This document shows positions 1 to 9,989 of a DNA stretch of 64,000 bases, piece by piece; the stretch's first letter is position 1; each line of letters begins with the position of its first letter. The stretch covers positions 1 to 64,000 of the forward strand of contig NZ_BORP01000007.1 of assembly GCF_018333235.1 (NCBI RefSeq). The letters are read 5' to 3'. Both the position numbers and the translations under genes were made by a program. The notes under the pieces are model-generated. The model saw nothing but the letters and a program-made list of their open reading frames with translations, searched no databases and had not been told where the DNA came from. The stretch comes from Ornithinibacillus bavariensis. GTDB taxonomy: Bacteria; Bacillota; Bacilli; Bacillales; Amphibacillaceae.

Positions 1-45
1 CTCCTCTCGTTTTTTAGATTTGGTTTGACGGCCATCTCTATTATA
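1..45 (-). promoter_or_regulatory. Upstream region of a gene beyond the left edge
   Basis: The first eight bases read GAGAGGAG on the minus strand, a good Shine-Dalgarno sequence, so a minus-strand gene probably starts just outside the window. A TATAAT hexamer lies at 40-45 on the same strand, but I see no convincing -35 box 17 bp upstream. The assignment is an inference from these two short motifs. Confidence 0.3.
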
Positions 46-130
46 CGATTGGAGATTCTTTTGTTACATCCCTAGAAGGTTTATTTTCACACAGGCATAG
101 CCTGTGGTTTTAAAAGCATTAATAAAAGAA

Positions 131-161
131 CCACCGCAGCCCTGAATTGGGCTAGCGGTGG
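131..161 (-). terminator. Terminator of the ferredoxin gene
   Basis: A GC-rich hairpin has arms CCACCGC-GCCC and GGGC-GCGGTGG, followed on the minus strand by TTCTTTTATT. It begins a few bases past the ferredoxin stop codon. Confidence 0.8.
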
Positions 162-166
162 TCCAC

Positions 167-406
167 CTAACGATCCTCAAAAAATTTTCTATTTAATAAA
201 ATATACTCGTTTTCTTCTTCGGGAACTTCATCCTCCATATAGATTGCTTCTACAGGGCATACAGCCTCACAAGCACCACAATCAATACAAATATCTGGAT
301 CTATATAAAACATGTCTTTCCCTTCTTCTATACAATCCACAGGGCAAACTTCCACACACTCTGCGGCTTTTTCTGTTTTACAAGGCGAGGTTATAACAAA
401 TGCCAT
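167..406 (-). CDS. fer: 7Fe ferredoxin (3Fe-4S + 4Fe-4S)
   Basis: A 79-residue soluble ferredoxin, a small electron carrier. Eight cysteines at residues 9, 17, 21, 25, 40, 43, 46 and 50 fit a seven-iron ferredoxin: C9/C17/C21/C50 for the first cluster and C40/C43/C46 with C25 for the second. The start is the ATG at 404-406, eight bases from AAGGAGGGTC; a longer reading beginning ten codons upstream would place that Shine-Dalgarno inside the gene. It is a single-gene unit with its own terminator. The partner reductase or oxidoreductase cannot be told from this context. The family call is firm; the symbol follows B. subtilis usage. Confidence 0.93.
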   Translation of the reverse strand: MAFVITSPCKTEKAAECVEVCPVDCIEEGKDMFYIDPDICIDCGACEAVCPVEAIYMEDEVPEEENEYILLNRKFFEDR

Positions 407-637
407 GTAAGACCCTCCTTTTGATAGTATAAGCAAGTTTCACTCCATAATATAGTAATTATACTACAAAACACGGCATAGTACTAAGCAAATATTACCA
501 GGTTGTCCTTTTTATTTGCCATATGATTATCAATTTCATTACAAGCTTTATCGTTTAGATATTGTTCCATTTCAAAAAAGGGTTATTATGTTTTTTTACA
601 GAGATACTAGTAGGTAGAATACTTACTAAGGGTGATC

Positions 638-934
638 ATGTTGGTTATATTCCTGATAATCGGAAGTATGATCCTACCAATACTAATGGTTGTTCTCTAT
701 AAAAAATGGAACTGGTTTCAACTATTATTTACAAGTGTGGCCATTATTTCCGTACTTATTGCTGGAAATATACTCACATTTGCAATTTATGATGTCATTA
801 AACATGAGAAGGTTTTTATGACCACAATCCATGGAATATTTCTTAATCCTCTATTTCTCATCACAGGGGCATATTTAGGGGTATATGTAATATTTTCTTT
901 ACTTGAACAATTATTTAAAAACTGGTCTAAATAA
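638..934 (+). CDS. Small membrane protein of unknown function
   Basis: A 98-residue protein that I do not recognise. Three hydrophobic segments, at roughly residues 2-20, 28-50 and 64-92, suggest three membrane spans separated by short charged loops. The start is chosen at ATG 638 because AAGGGTGATC directly before it closely resembles the full anti-Shine-Dalgarno complement; a GTG two codons earlier lies within that motif. It stands alone between the ferredoxin gene and a DUF378 gene, with more than 190 bases free on each side. No function is proposed. Confidence 0.6.
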   Translation: MLVIFLIIGSMILPILMVVLYKKWNWFQLLFTSVAIISVLIAGNILTFAIYDVIKHEKVFMTTIHGIFLNPLFLITGAYLGVYVIFSLLEQLFKNWSK

Positions 935-1018
935 TTTTGTATGAAACATGTAAAAATGGAAAATATAACATTACATCCTATTAAGAAGAATAACGAACTT
1001 CTATAATTGGAGCTCGTA

Positions 1019-1065
1019 CCTTAACGTATTAAGGAATTAAGTCTTCATTAACGAAGGTATTACCT
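1019..1065. repeat. Two small inverted repeats upstream of the DUF378 gene
   Basis: CCTTAA-CGTA-TTAAGG at 1019-1034 and AGGTA-T-TACCT at 1055-1065 are short perfect inverted repeats in the 217-base gap before the DUF378 gene. They could be operator sites or leader hairpins; nothing further can be said from sequence alone. Confidence 0.35.
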
Positions 1066-1088
1066 AAAGTTTTTGTAAAACAGTTCTA

Positions 1089-1113
1089 GTTTTTAATCCT
1101 ATTGTAAGGGATA
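1089..1113 (+). promoter_or_regulatory. Possible sigma-B-like promoter of the DUF378 gene
   Basis: GTTTTT (1089-1094), a 13-base spacer and GGGATA (1108-1113) loosely resemble the general-stress sigma factor consensus GTTTAA-N12-14-GGGTAT. The -10 element has mismatches, so this is only a suggestion. It sits about 40 bases before the start codon. Confidence 0.25.
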
Positions 1114-1151
1114 CCTTTACTTTTCACTATAAAAGGAAGGGAGGTTTTAGA

Positions 1152-1454
1152 ATGAGTGTTATAAGTCGAATTGCTTTAGCACTAGTTATTATCGGTGCAA
1201 TAAACTGGGGATTAATTGGTTTATTCCAATTTGATTTAGTTGCTGCAATATTTGGTGGTCAGGATTCTGCAATATCCAGAATTATTTATTCCCTTGTAGG
1301 ACTAAGTGGCTTATGGTGTATTGGTCTTTTATTTAAGGATTTGCAAGAAAATGATTATGAGCCATCTCGGGCAACAAAAAATGGTCGAATGGCCTATGGA
1401 ACAGAATTCTCTGAAGAAGATGATGTGACCACTTCGAGAGAGAGAAGGGATTAA
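1152..1454 (+). CDS. yuzA: DUF378 family membrane protein (YuzA-like)
   Basis: A 100-residue protein carrying the DUF378 signature: an N-terminal hydrophobic helix leading into INWGLIGLFQFDLVAAIFGG, then a second membrane segment around residues 45-62. This matches the family of B. subtilis YuzA, whose biochemical role is unknown. The C-terminal 35 residues are hydrophilic and acidic, probably outside the membrane core. The ATG follows GGAAGGGAGG at good spacing. It is a single-gene unit ended by a hairpin shared with gdhA. The family call is firm; the symbol is by similarity only. Confidence 0.8.
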   Translation: MSVISRIALALVIIGAINWGLIGLFQFDLVAAIFGGQDSAISRIIYSLVGLSGLWCIGLLFKDLQENDYEPSRATKNGRMAYGTEFSEEDDVTTSRERRD

Positions 1455-1531
1455 TTTCCTTTTTTAGGGAAGTTGAAATATTCCTTGTTTACTCATATGG
1501 ATTAAAGAATAGAACGCTAGGAAGAAAATAG

Positions 1532-1569
1532 GAAAGACCCATTTCTATGTAATATGGGTCTTTCTTTTT
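1532..1569. terminator. Bidirectional terminator between the DUF378 gene and gdhA
   Basis: A 10-bp stem GAAAGACCCA/TGGGTCTTTC (1532-1541 with 1555-1564) is followed by T-rich sequence on the plus strand and is preceded by A-rich sequence that serves the minus strand. It separates two converging genes. Confidence 0.8.
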
Positions 1570-1570
1570 C

Positions 1571-2947
<1,377 letters not shown>

Positions 2948-2973
2948 TCAACTCCAATTCTACATAAAATAAA

Positions 2974-2983
2974 ACGATATCGT
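2974..2983. promoter_or_regulatory. Palindrome upstream of gdhA
   Basis: ACGATATCGT is a perfect 10-bp palindrome next to AT-rich, -10-like sequence about 33 bp before the gdhA start. It could be an operator; no known regulator consensus was recognised. Confidence 0.3.
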
Positions 2984-3176
2984 ATAATTTATAGAAACAA
3001 ACTAATGGAATGAATATAGAAATATCTTTTATAATAGTTTTTTGTGGATATTTATAAACATTAGAAGTTAAGAGGAAGGAATACTTTTCGCAAGTTAAGG
3101 AATAGATTTACTTTTTGAAATATAAATTTCATTTTACCACATAAATTAGAAACTTCAAAATGATTTTTCGCATAGA

Positions 3177-3203
3177 AAAAGGTCGATATTAAAATCGACC
3201 TTT
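3177..3203 (-). terminator. Terminator of the 67-residue protein gene
   Basis: The 10-bp stem AAAGGTCGAT/ATCGACCTTT has a six-base loop and is followed on the minus strand by a T run. It lies just past the stop codon. Confidence 0.8.
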
Positions 3204-3209
3204 ATATTA

Positions 3210-3413
3210 TTATATCTCTTCAAAATAATCTTTACGAAATCCAGCAATACGATTGCTATTGTCAATAATGAAATAAAACTCGTCCGTTTCGTTTTTTACA
3301 TCGTATACTTTTCCCGGTGTTAGCTTATTATCAACTACAAACTTTTTAGCATTTGCGTGAACACATTTTATTTGTTTTATGGTTGGATTACTTTCCCATT
3401 TTAAATGCATCAT
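3210..3413 (-). CDS. Small conserved protein (possibly DUF6501 family)
   Basis: A 67-residue hydrophilic protein with no signal or membrane segment. The sequence KCVHANAKKFVVDNKLTPGKVYDVKNE and a following beta-rich FYFIIDN look like a small SH3-like barrel; I associate it tentatively with DUF6501 proteins of Bacillaceae, whose role is unknown. Two consecutive ATG codons open the frame, and the nearest Shine-Dalgarno (AAAGGAGAT) is 13 bases upstream, longer than usual. It is transcribed alone, with a clear terminator. The gene call is solid; the family assignment is from memory. Confidence 0.65.
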   Translation of the reverse strand: MMHLKWESNPTIKQIKCVHANAKKFVVDNKLTPGKVYDVKNETDEFYFIIDNSNRIAGFRKDYFEEI

Positions 3414-3476
3414 GATATGATATTATCTCCTTTTTTTATCTAGTTTACATATTAAAATTATGGTAAATTCATTTCC

Positions 3477-4430
3477 CTAGTCGAATAATCTTAATAAATT
3501 TCCATAGCCTTCTTCTTCCATTTTATGTTTAGGAACAAAACGCATAGCAGCTGAATTCATGCAATAGCGCAATCCTCCCTGATCCTTTGGACCATCATTA
3601 AATACATGACCTAAATGTGAATCGGCAGTCTTACTCCTAATTTCTGTACGTATCATCCCGTGTGATGTATCTAATTCCTCAACAATTTCATATGCATCAA
3701 TTGGTTTTGTAAAGCTTGGCCACCCACACCCAGCATCATATTTGTCTTTGGAAGAAAAAAGTGGTTTTCCAGATACAATGTCGACATAAATACCTTCTTC
3801 TTCGTTATCCCAATATTCATTCTGGAAAGGGTGTTCCGTTCCTTTTTCCTGTGTAACATGATATTGAAGCGGAGTTAATTTTTTCTTTAAATCGGCTTTA
3901 TCAATTTTCCAAGTATTTTTAATAAAGTCCTCCCTACCAGAACCTTTTTTATAAAGTCGATAATGAAACGATTGTTTTTTGTAATAATCCTGATGTCGTT
4001 CCTCAGCTTCATAAAATGGTTTGGCAGGAAGAATTTTGGTCGCAATAGGTTTTGAAAATTTTCCGCTATTCTCTAATACCTGTTTTGATTTTTCAGCTAT
4101 CTGTCTTTGTTCCTCTGTATGATAAAAAATAGCGGTTTGATATGATTCTCCTCGATCATGAAATTGTCCACCTGAATCGGTGGGATCAATTTGTTGCCAA
4201 AATGATTCCACAAGCTTCTCATATGGCATTATCTCGGGATCAAAGGTAATTTGAACTGCTTCAACATGTCCTGTTGTATCAGAACATACTTCTTCATAGG
4301 TTGGATTTTCTACATGTCCACCAGTATAACCTGATATTACACTGTTGACTCCCGGTCTCGTGTCAAAAGGCTCGACCATACACCAAAAGCAACCACCAGC
4401 AAAGGTTGCTTTCTCTAAATTATTTGCCAT
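3477..4430 (-). CDS. msrAB: Fused peptide methionine sulfoxide reductase MsrA-MsrB
   Basis: A 317-residue fusion that repairs both S- and R-methionine sulfoxides in oxidised proteins, using thioredoxin. Residues 1-155 are MsrA with the active-site block GGCFWC (catalytic Cys14) and the conserved GYTGG. Residues 180-317 are MsrB with CGWPSF and the catalytic cysteine in RYCMNS. The MsrB half lacks the two CxxC pairs that bind zinc in many MsrB proteins, so it belongs to the zinc-free form. The start is ATG 4428-4430, eight bases after GGAGG; the longer TTG frame would include that site. It is a single-gene unit. No signal peptide is visible, so it is probably cytoplasmic. Confidence 0.95.
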   Translation of the reverse strand: MANNLEKATFAGGCFWCMVEPFDTRPGVNSVISGYTGGHVENPTYEEVCSDTTGHVEAVQITFDPEIMPYEKLVESFWQQIDPTDSGGQFHDRGESYQTAIFYHTEEQRQIAEKSKQVLENSGKFSKPIATKILPAKPFYEAEERHQDYYKKQSFHYRLYKKGSGREDFIKNTWKIDKADLKKKLTPLQYHVTQEKGTEHPFQNEYWDNEEEGIYVDIVSGKPLFSSKDKYDAGCGWPSFTKPIDAYEIVEELDTSHGMIRTEIRSKTADSHLGHVFNDGPKDQGGLRYCMNSAAMRFVPKHKMEEEGYGNLLRLFD

Positions 4431-4507
4431 GCTCATTACCTCCAAAAATTACTTGTATAGTTCATTCTTCAATTAATTAAGATAAAAATCAAGTCCTGTG
4501 CTCTTCA

Positions 4508-5050
4508 TTAGATAAACAATTTTGGAGTTGATTCCCCATTCGTTGTACTTCTCTTTGGTGTTTTCTGTTCGTGCTGCCTATAAGTATTAGATTCACTGCT
4601 AGAATTTGATTCGAAACTATCTAGTATGTCGCTTTCTATACCAATATCTATACTCTCCTTATTACTGCTAGCTTCCTTAGTTTCATTATCATTATCATTT
4701 TCGGAATCAGAATCAGTATTCGTGCTTTCCATATTTTTAAATGCCTTCATCATTCGATACATTGCTGGTAGATTCCGAACCATAGGTCCGTATTGTTTGA
4801 CAATTGGGGCGGCGGTATCTACAACTCGTAGAACTTGCTGTACGCTATTTAATGTTTTGGATATTCCGCCAAATCCTTTACTTGCCATCTGTCCAATATT
4901 TTGACTTTGATTCGATCCTAAAAAACGTTGAAGGATACCGCCTATATTACCTTGTGAAGGCATATTTTGAAATCCTCTATTTGGCATCATAAAATTACGG
5001 CCACTTGGACGAAGAAAATTTTGAGATTGTCTTGGTGGTGGGAATATCAT
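4508..5050 (-). CDS. yqfQ: YqfQ/VrrA family protein
   Basis: A 180-residue low-complexity protein. The N-terminal part is rich in Pro, Asn, Gln and Gly; the centre (about residues 60-105) holds the family-defining stretch APIVKQYGPMVRNLPAMYRM; the C-terminal third is acidic and serine-rich with repeated Ser-Asp-Asn runs. This matches the YqfQ family, named VrrA in B. anthracis, where the variable repeat region is used for typing. A link to the spore surface has been suggested for the family, but the function is not settled. The start at ATG 5048-5050 follows GAGGG by eight bases. Confidence 0.75.
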   Translation of the reverse strand: MIFPPPRQSQNFLRPSGRNFMMPNRGFQNMPSQGNIGGILQRFLGSNQSQNIGQMASKGFGGISKTLNSVQQVLRVVDTAAPIVKQYGPMVRNLPAMYRMMKAFKNMESTNTDSDSENDNDNETKEASSNKESIDIGIESDILDSFESNSSSESNTYRQHEQKTPKRSTTNGESTPKLFI

Positions 5051-5174
5051 TATACAGTCCCTCATTTCATTAGTATCTAGTTTATTGTACGTATTGATTC
5101 ATGAAGGGTGTAGGCGAACGAAACAATAGCAATATGAAATAATTAGTTATATTTCCCGGGTAACCGCAGAAATC

Positions 5175-5215
5175 AACATAAATTTAGCGATATTGGGCGA
5201 TTTTTAGCGAAATAA
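5175..5215. repeat. Short imperfect direct repeat in the yqfQ-sbcC gap
   Basis: TTTAGCGA occurs twice 20 bases apart with GGGCGAT between, in the 200-base gap between yqfQ and the end of sbcC. It may be a relic of a dispersed intergenic repeat. No gene or clear promoter is seen here. Confidence 0.25.
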
Positions 5216-5249
5216 GAAATATCCTAAGATTTATTGGCTTATTTCTCTT

Positions 5250-8200
5250 CTATTTTCCAAAATTAAAGACTAAACTAGACCCTCTATGGGACGGTGTAAT
5301 GGCTAATTTTGCATGTATTTCATTCTTTAGGGCGGGAACATGTGAAATAATACCAAGTAGTCGATTGCTTTCCTGTAGGTCCTTTAAGCAATCGATAGCT
5401 TGCTGTAAAGAAACGTCATCCAGTGTTCCAAAACCTTCGTCAATAAATAAAGTGTCAAGCTGCACTCCTCCCGCATGAGCTTGTACAACATCAGCAAGTC
5501 CTAAAGCCAAGCTTAAAGCAGCCTTAAACCCTTCCCCACCAGAAAGTGTTTTTACCGATCTAGTTATTCCTGTATGGTGATCCATTACCTCTAGATCGAG
5601 TCCACTTTGTGCGCCCCTTTTAGCAACTGCGCCGCTTCGAATAAGTTGATAGCGATGGTCTGTCATTCGATCAAGTCGAATGTTCGCCTGTAGTAAAATT
5701 TCATCCAAGAAGGAAGCCAATACATATCGTTCAAATGATAATCGTAAAGAATTATTTCCACTTGATAAATCTGCTAAGCTACCAACGACATAATAATCTG
5801 CATCTAAATTCTTCATTTTAGCTAAAATATCCTGTGTTTTATGCAAAATACCTTCATCATGCTTTAGTTTGTTACGAAGTGTTAGTAGTTTCTCGTGATA
5901 TGAGCTTAACTCGTTTTTATGGTTTGAAACCTCCGCTTCAAGGTCCGTCAAATTCTCGCGTGCAGCAGAAGCTAATTGTTCCTGGAGCTGTGTTAGGCGA
6001 TAGCGTATTTGACTCAGCTTATTATTATAATCATCGATCTCCAACTCGATTTCCCTCTGAAGCTCTAGTGGTAATTTAAATTGATAATATTCCTCAATTG
6101 TGTTAAACCCATAGTCTATTAGAGAATTTAGAAACCTCTCATACTGCATATCGTATTTTTTCTTTGTTTCTCTTTCAAATTTTTCTTGTTGTTCTAATAC
6201 GGTTGTTTCTCGTTGCAGTGTCTCACTTATTTTTTCATAAGTTGACTTTAGCTGCTCCCATTCTTGGATAACTTTCTTATAGAGCTTCTCCTTCTCGGTC
6301 AATGTGTTTGAGAACGCTTCTGGATCTGTTAATTGTTCTGGTAACTGCTCTTGTAATTGCTCCCTAATCGTATCTGTTCGAATGAGTTCTTCGTTAACAG
6401 CTTTTAGATTATTTATGTTTAAATCAAACGTTTGTTTTAATTCACTATTCTTACTCTGTACTATTTTTCGTTCGAATTGAATAAACTCTATTTCTTTTTG
6501 TTTCTTTACAATCGCTTCTAACTTGTTTTTAATACTTTGGATTTCATGATCGACAGTTGTAAGTAAAACATCTATATCCTCTATCTTAAATTCTGGATAG
6601 ATTCCTTGTATTTCAGCTTGAAGCTTGTCTACAAGACTTCGTTGTGTCTGACCATTTGTTTTATGGTCAACAAATTCACGTTGAATGGATTCAAACAATA
6701 TTTCCTCTTGCTGAATTTGGAGCTTCAATTGGTCCATCTGCTCAAAATCATTTTCTATCGACTCATGTACTGCTTTATTTGGATGATGGGTCGATCCACA
6801 CACTGGACATGGCTCACCTGTCACAAGCTGGTGTGCTAGAACGCTGGCAAATTGTTCCTTTTGCTGCAATTCTAAGACGGCATATTGTTCTTTTAACTGC
6901 TTCATTTTTTCTTGTTTTTCAATATACGTATTTTGAGCTAGCTTATATTGTCTTCTTAGTGCCTTAAGCTGATCTTCTTCAGCTCGAAGAACATGTAATT
7001 TATTTTGCAAATTCTCTTGGTTCTTAAGTGTTTCCTTTGTTTCATAATAGGACTTCGTTAGCACACTTTCGCTAGCTAGTTGTTTATCCATCGTAGATAG
7101 TTTAACTTCATTTTGTTGCATCTCTCTTTCAATTGCTAGGAGATTAGTATCCTCTTTTTCTTTCTCTTGTCTAAGATTATCTACTTTTTTTAATAACTGC
7201 AGGTAGTCGTTCACTTGTTCAAGCTGTTTTTTTGCTTTATTAATTTCTTCCTTTAAGCTTTCTCGCTCATGTTCTTTACTTAGAGCGTCCTGATACTTAG
7301 ATTGTACCTCTGCAAAGTCATGTTTTAATTGTTTAACTTTGTCTGCTTGTCTCTGTAACAGACTAACTTGATTCTTCCATTCTTCTTTTCTAGCATTTGC
7401 CTGTTCTTCTAGAGGTAAAATTTGATCAGCAAGCTTAGCTAGCTTTAGTTTTTCTTTCTTTTCTGCTATAGAATCCTTCATTTTTTCCAGCTGTTCATAT
7501 TGAACCTGTAATAGTTGCTGCTCTTTAAATTTCTCTTCAACCAAGCTCGCTTTTCTTAGCTTTTCCTCAGCAATCATTACTTTTTCTTGTTGTTTATTTT
7601 TAAGCTTCTCCTGTACCGCTTCAAGTTTTTTTGTCTCTTCGATTTCAACTGTCAACATTTCTATATAATTTTCATTTGTAGTATTTTCCTCAAATTCAAC
7701 CCGCTGCCAGTCCACCTTGGAAAACTCATATTGAATATCGTTCTCTAGTTTTCTTAACTCTGCCTCTAATTCCTTAGACTTAGCTTTAAGCTCTTCAGTC
7801 ACTTTTTCATAAAATTGAGTATGAAAAATTTTCTGCAGTATGGCTTCCCTTTCACGACTGTTTTCTGAGATTAATTTGCGAAATTCACCTTGAGGAATTA
7901 AAACCATTTTTCGAAATTGTTCATAATCAAAGCCTAATCTATCTTCAATCGCTTCATTAACATCCTTAATTCGCGAGGATAATAAATGCCTCTCTTCATC
8001 AACTATTTCGTAGAATTGTGCTTTAGCAGGTTCTTCCGTATACCCTTCTCCCCGCTCTTTTTTCTTTAATTGCTTTGGATTGCGAACAATTTCATACACT
8101 TTATTATTTAATGCAAATCGGAACTCTACTTCCGTTGGTTCATCAGTTGCAGCAAAATGACTTCTCAAGGAATCCTGATCCCGATCAGTTCCACTTGCTT

Positions 8201-8363
8201 TTCCATATAAGGCAAAACAGATCGCATCAAAAATAGTAGTCTTACCTGCACCAGTCGGACCTGTAATGAGGAAAATCGATTCATCACCTAGCTCTTCAAA
8301 ATGGATTACCTGCTTGTCTAAATATGGTCCGAATGCTGTCATACTAAGCTTAAGTGCACGCAT
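5250..8363 (-). CDS. sbcC: Exonuclease subunit SbcC (Rad50-type ATPase)
   Basis: A 1037-residue SMC-like ATPase that works with SbcD to cut hairpins and process DNA ends. Walker A is GPTGAGKT at residues 35-42. Two long coiled coils flank a zinc-hook CPVC motif near residue 520. The ABC signature LSGGE is around residue 930, followed by Walker B (LFIDEGFGTLD). Length and layout match B. subtilis SbcC. The ATG begins one base after the sbcD stop, with AGGAAAGAGGGG inside the end of sbcD as ribosome binding site, so the two are translationally coupled. No strong terminator was seen after the gene. Confidence 0.95.
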   Translation of the reverse strand: MRALKLSMTAFGPYLDKQVIHFEELGDESIFLITGPTGAGKTTIFDAICFALYGKASGTDRDQDSLRSHFAATDEPTEVEFRFALNNKVYEIVRNPKQLKKKERGEGYTEEPAKAQFYEIVDEERHLLSSRIKDVNEAIEDRLGFDYEQFRKMVLIPQGEFRKLISENSREREAILQKIFHTQFYEKVTEELKAKSKELEAELRKLENDIQYEFSKVDWQRVEFEENTTNENYIEMLTVEIEETKKLEAVQEKLKNKQQEKVMIAEEKLRKASLVEEKFKEQQLLQVQYEQLEKMKDSIAEKKEKLKLAKLADQILPLEEQANARKEEWKNQVSLLQRQADKVKQLKHDFAEVQSKYQDALSKEHERESLKEEINKAKKQLEQVNDYLQLLKKVDNLRQEKEKEDTNLLAIEREMQQNEVKLSTMDKQLASESVLTKSYYETKETLKNQENLQNKLHVLRAEEDQLKALRRQYKLAQNTYIEKQEKMKQLKEQYAVLELQQKEQFASVLAHQLVTGEPCPVCGSTHHPNKAVHESIENDFEQMDQLKLQIQQEEILFESIQREFVDHKTNGQTQRSLVDKLQAEIQGIYPEFKIEDIDVLLTTVDHEIQSIKNKLEAIVKKQKEIEFIQFERKIVQSKNSELKQTFDLNINNLKAVNEELIRTDTIREQLQEQLPEQLTDPEAFSNTLTEKEKLYKKVIQEWEQLKSTYEKISETLQRETTVLEQQEKFERETKKKYDMQYERFLNSLIDYGFNTIEEYYQFKLPLELQREIELEIDDYNNKLSQIRYRLTQLQEQLASAARENLTDLEAEVSNHKNELSSYHEKLLTLRNKLKHDEGILHKTQDILAKMKNLDADYYVVGSLADLSSGNNSLRLSFERYVLASFLDEILLQANIRLDRMTDHRYQLIRSGAVAKRGAQSGLDLEVMDHHTGITRSVKTLSGGEGFKAALSLALGLADVVQAHAGGVQLDTLFIDEGFGTLDDVSLQQAIDCLKDLQESNRLLGIISHVPALKNEIHAKLAITPSHRGSSLVFNFGK

Positions 8364-8364
8364 G

Positions 8365-9516
8365 CTATTCCCCTCTTTCCTTTGCTATTACACTAGAAAT
8401 CGTTTTTTGAATATAGTTCATTCGCTTCTCATCGATATCTTCCTCGGTGATTTCCTTGTAAAATGAAGCGAAGAGTTCCATATGTGATTGGGTTTGTTTT
8501 TTTCTAATATGCTGTAAATCTAGCAAACTCTTCGTGGTTGAAAAGCCAACACGTTCCAATCGTAAAATATTAGGGTAGATTTTTCTTAGTTTGTACATTG
8601 GATCCATAATCTGACCTTTATCAAGTAGTCGTATATGCAAATAATCCTCTGGTGATTCAAGTGGCTGATTCAATAACTCTTCGAAGAATCCCTCTACTAC
8701 TCGCATATCATGCTTTGGAATTAGCGGAATTGACTCTAGTTTACAATGACCCGTTCTATCTATTTCAACCATTGTTACCGATTTTTTGTGTGTGGATTCG
8801 GAAAAGGAATATTTTAAGATAGAACCACTATATCGAACGACATCACGCATAATACGCTGTGGCTGATGTAAATGTCCGAGTGCCACATAAACAAAATCAT
8901 CAAAAAGACTGGCGTCTACATATGGTGTCCCACCTATCATGGAAAGTCGTTCTTCTGATTCTGACTCCATTCCACCTGCAACAAATGCATGTCCAACAAA
9001 AATATGACGATCATTCATGTTGTTATGTTCCTTTATATAGTTAGTTATTGCTTCCATTGCTGTTTGATGCGAATTTATTGTATTATCCTGGAAAAAAGCT
9101 CTCGCTTCAGCAGGTTCAATATATGGAACTAAATGAAAATAAACTGGTCCGTGTTCATCATAGAGGACAACTGGATTAAGACTTCTAGTAAGATTCGTTT
9201 CAATGTAAAGCTGTTGCGCGCGAAACATCTCTGTACCGAATTCTAATCTTTCCGGACTATCATGATTTCCTGAAATTGCAAGTACGGGTACATTTATATC
9301 TGTAACAAGGGTTGTTAATACTCGGTTTAGTAAATCAACTGCTTCTTTAGGAGGGACAGCACGATCGTATAGATCCCCTGCAATTACAACGCAATCTGGT
9401 TTCTCACTTCGTATAATATCCAATAATTGGTTTAGAATATATTCTTGTTCCTCTGTCATGTGAACACTGTTTACAATCTTACCTAAGTGCCAATCAGCTG
9501 TGTGCAGTATTTTCAT
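8365..9516 (-). CDS. sbcD: Exonuclease subunit SbcD (Mre11-type nuclease)
   Basis: A 383-residue metallophosphoesterase nuclease, the partner of SbcC in DNA double-strand-end and hairpin processing. Conserved phosphoesterase motifs are present: HTADWHLG at residues 4-11, GDLYDR near residue 47, SGNHD near residue 83, and GHAFV and GHLHQPQ further on. The frame opens with ATG behind AAGGGGGAAACAT. It is the first gene of a two-gene operon with sbcC and is divergent from the YolD-like gene, with about 120 bases between the starts. Confidence 0.95.
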   Translation of the reverse strand: MKILHTADWHLGKIVNSVHMTEEQEYILNQLLDIIRSEKPDCVVIAGDLYDRAVPPKEAVDLLNRVLTTLVTDINVPVLAISGNHDSPERLEFGTEMFRAQQLYIETNLTRSLNPVVLYDEHGPVYFHLVPYIEPAEARAFFQDNTINSHQTAMEAITNYIKEHNNMNDRHIFVGHAFVAGGMESESEERLSMIGGTPYVDASLFDDFVYVALGHLHQPQRIMRDVVRYSGSILKYSFSESTHKKSVTMVEIDRTGHCKLESIPLIPKHDMRVVEGFFEELLNQPLESPEDYLHIRLLDKGQIMDPMYKLRKIYPNILRLERVGFSTTKSLLDLQHIRKKQTQSHMELFASFYKEITEEDIDEKRMNYIQKTISSVIAKERGE

Positions 9517-9591
9517 CTATGTTTCCCCCTTGTGTATGCATGATTTTACTTTATTTTAACATGATTATAGTAACTTCAGTAGAAAGAAATC

Positions 9592-9621
9592 TTGAATAAC
9601 AAACAAACGTTCGTATATAAT
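9592..9621 (+). promoter_or_regulatory. Sigma-A promoter with embedded LexA/DinR box
   Basis: TTGAAT (9592-9597), an 18-base spacer and TATAAT (9616-9621) form a sigma-A promoter. Inside the spacer, CAAAC-AAAC-GTTCG at 9600-9613 differs by one base from the B. subtilis LexA consensus core CGAAC-N4-GTTC and keeps the purine/pyrimidine pattern of the middle four bases. A repressor bound here would block RNA polymerase. Transcription would begin near 9628, giving an almost leaderless message. SOS control is inferred, not shown. Confidence 0.65.
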
Positions 9622-9639
9622 AATAATGAGGTGATTCTC

Positions 9640-9963
9640 TTGATAAGTGACAGAGGCTCGATTAAATGGACTTCTTTAATGTTACCAGAGCATGTTGAAC
9701 TGCTTAAGAAGATATGGAACGAGGATAAAAAAGTCGTTAAGCCAATGCTGGATGAACAAGAGCTGGAAACGATAAATAGACGTGTAATCGAAGCAAATCA
9801 AAACAATGAAGAGGTTCGTATTACGTACTTTGAAAGTGGAAAAATTATAGAGGTACAATGCATTATTTCTAAATTAGATCAATTAAATCAAGTTATAATA
9901 CTTCAAGATTTAAATAAAGAAAAACATTACATCCCTTTCACTTCCATTTATTCTATCATATAA
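9640..9963 (+). CDS. YolD-like protein
   Basis: A 107-residue YolD-like family protein. The diagnostic parts are the N-terminal DRGSIKWTSLMLPEHVELL and a beta-rich C-terminal half ending in FTSIYSII. YolD-like genes are often next to Y-family DNA polymerases (UvrX/YqjW) and are damage-inducible; their biochemical role is not established. No polymerase gene is adjacent here. The start is TTG 9640-9642, spaced correctly from GAGGTGATT; the longer frame from 9592 would begin in the -35 box of the promoter. A LexA-like box precedes it, and the divergent sbcDC operon also deals with DNA repair. Confidence 0.8.
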   Translation: MISDRGSIKWTSLMLPEHVELLKKIWNEDKKVVKPMLDEQELETINRRVIEANQNNEEVRITYFESGKIIEVQCIISKLDQLNQVIILQDLNKEKHYIPFTSIYSII

Positions 9964-9964
9964 A

Positions 9965-9989
9965 AATGCTCTGGAAATTCCAGAGCATT
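9965..9989. terminator. Bidirectional terminator between yolD-like gene and yozE
   Basis: A 10-bp stem AATGCTCTGG/CCAGAGCATT with a five-base loop is flanked by A-rich and T-rich sequence. It lies between converging genes and touches the yozE stop codon. Confidence 0.8.

Noticed and set aside
89-108. Hairpin CACAGGC-ATA-GCCTGTG near the left edge
   Set aside because: It has only a short T stretch on the plus strand and no plus-strand gene is known before it; on the minus strand it lies between ferredoxin and the next gene without a T run. Not enough for a terminator call.
6644-6967. 107-codon plus-strand frame opposite sbcC
   Set aside because: It covers the zinc-hook region of sbcC in the opposite sense; no start signal and no recognisable domain.
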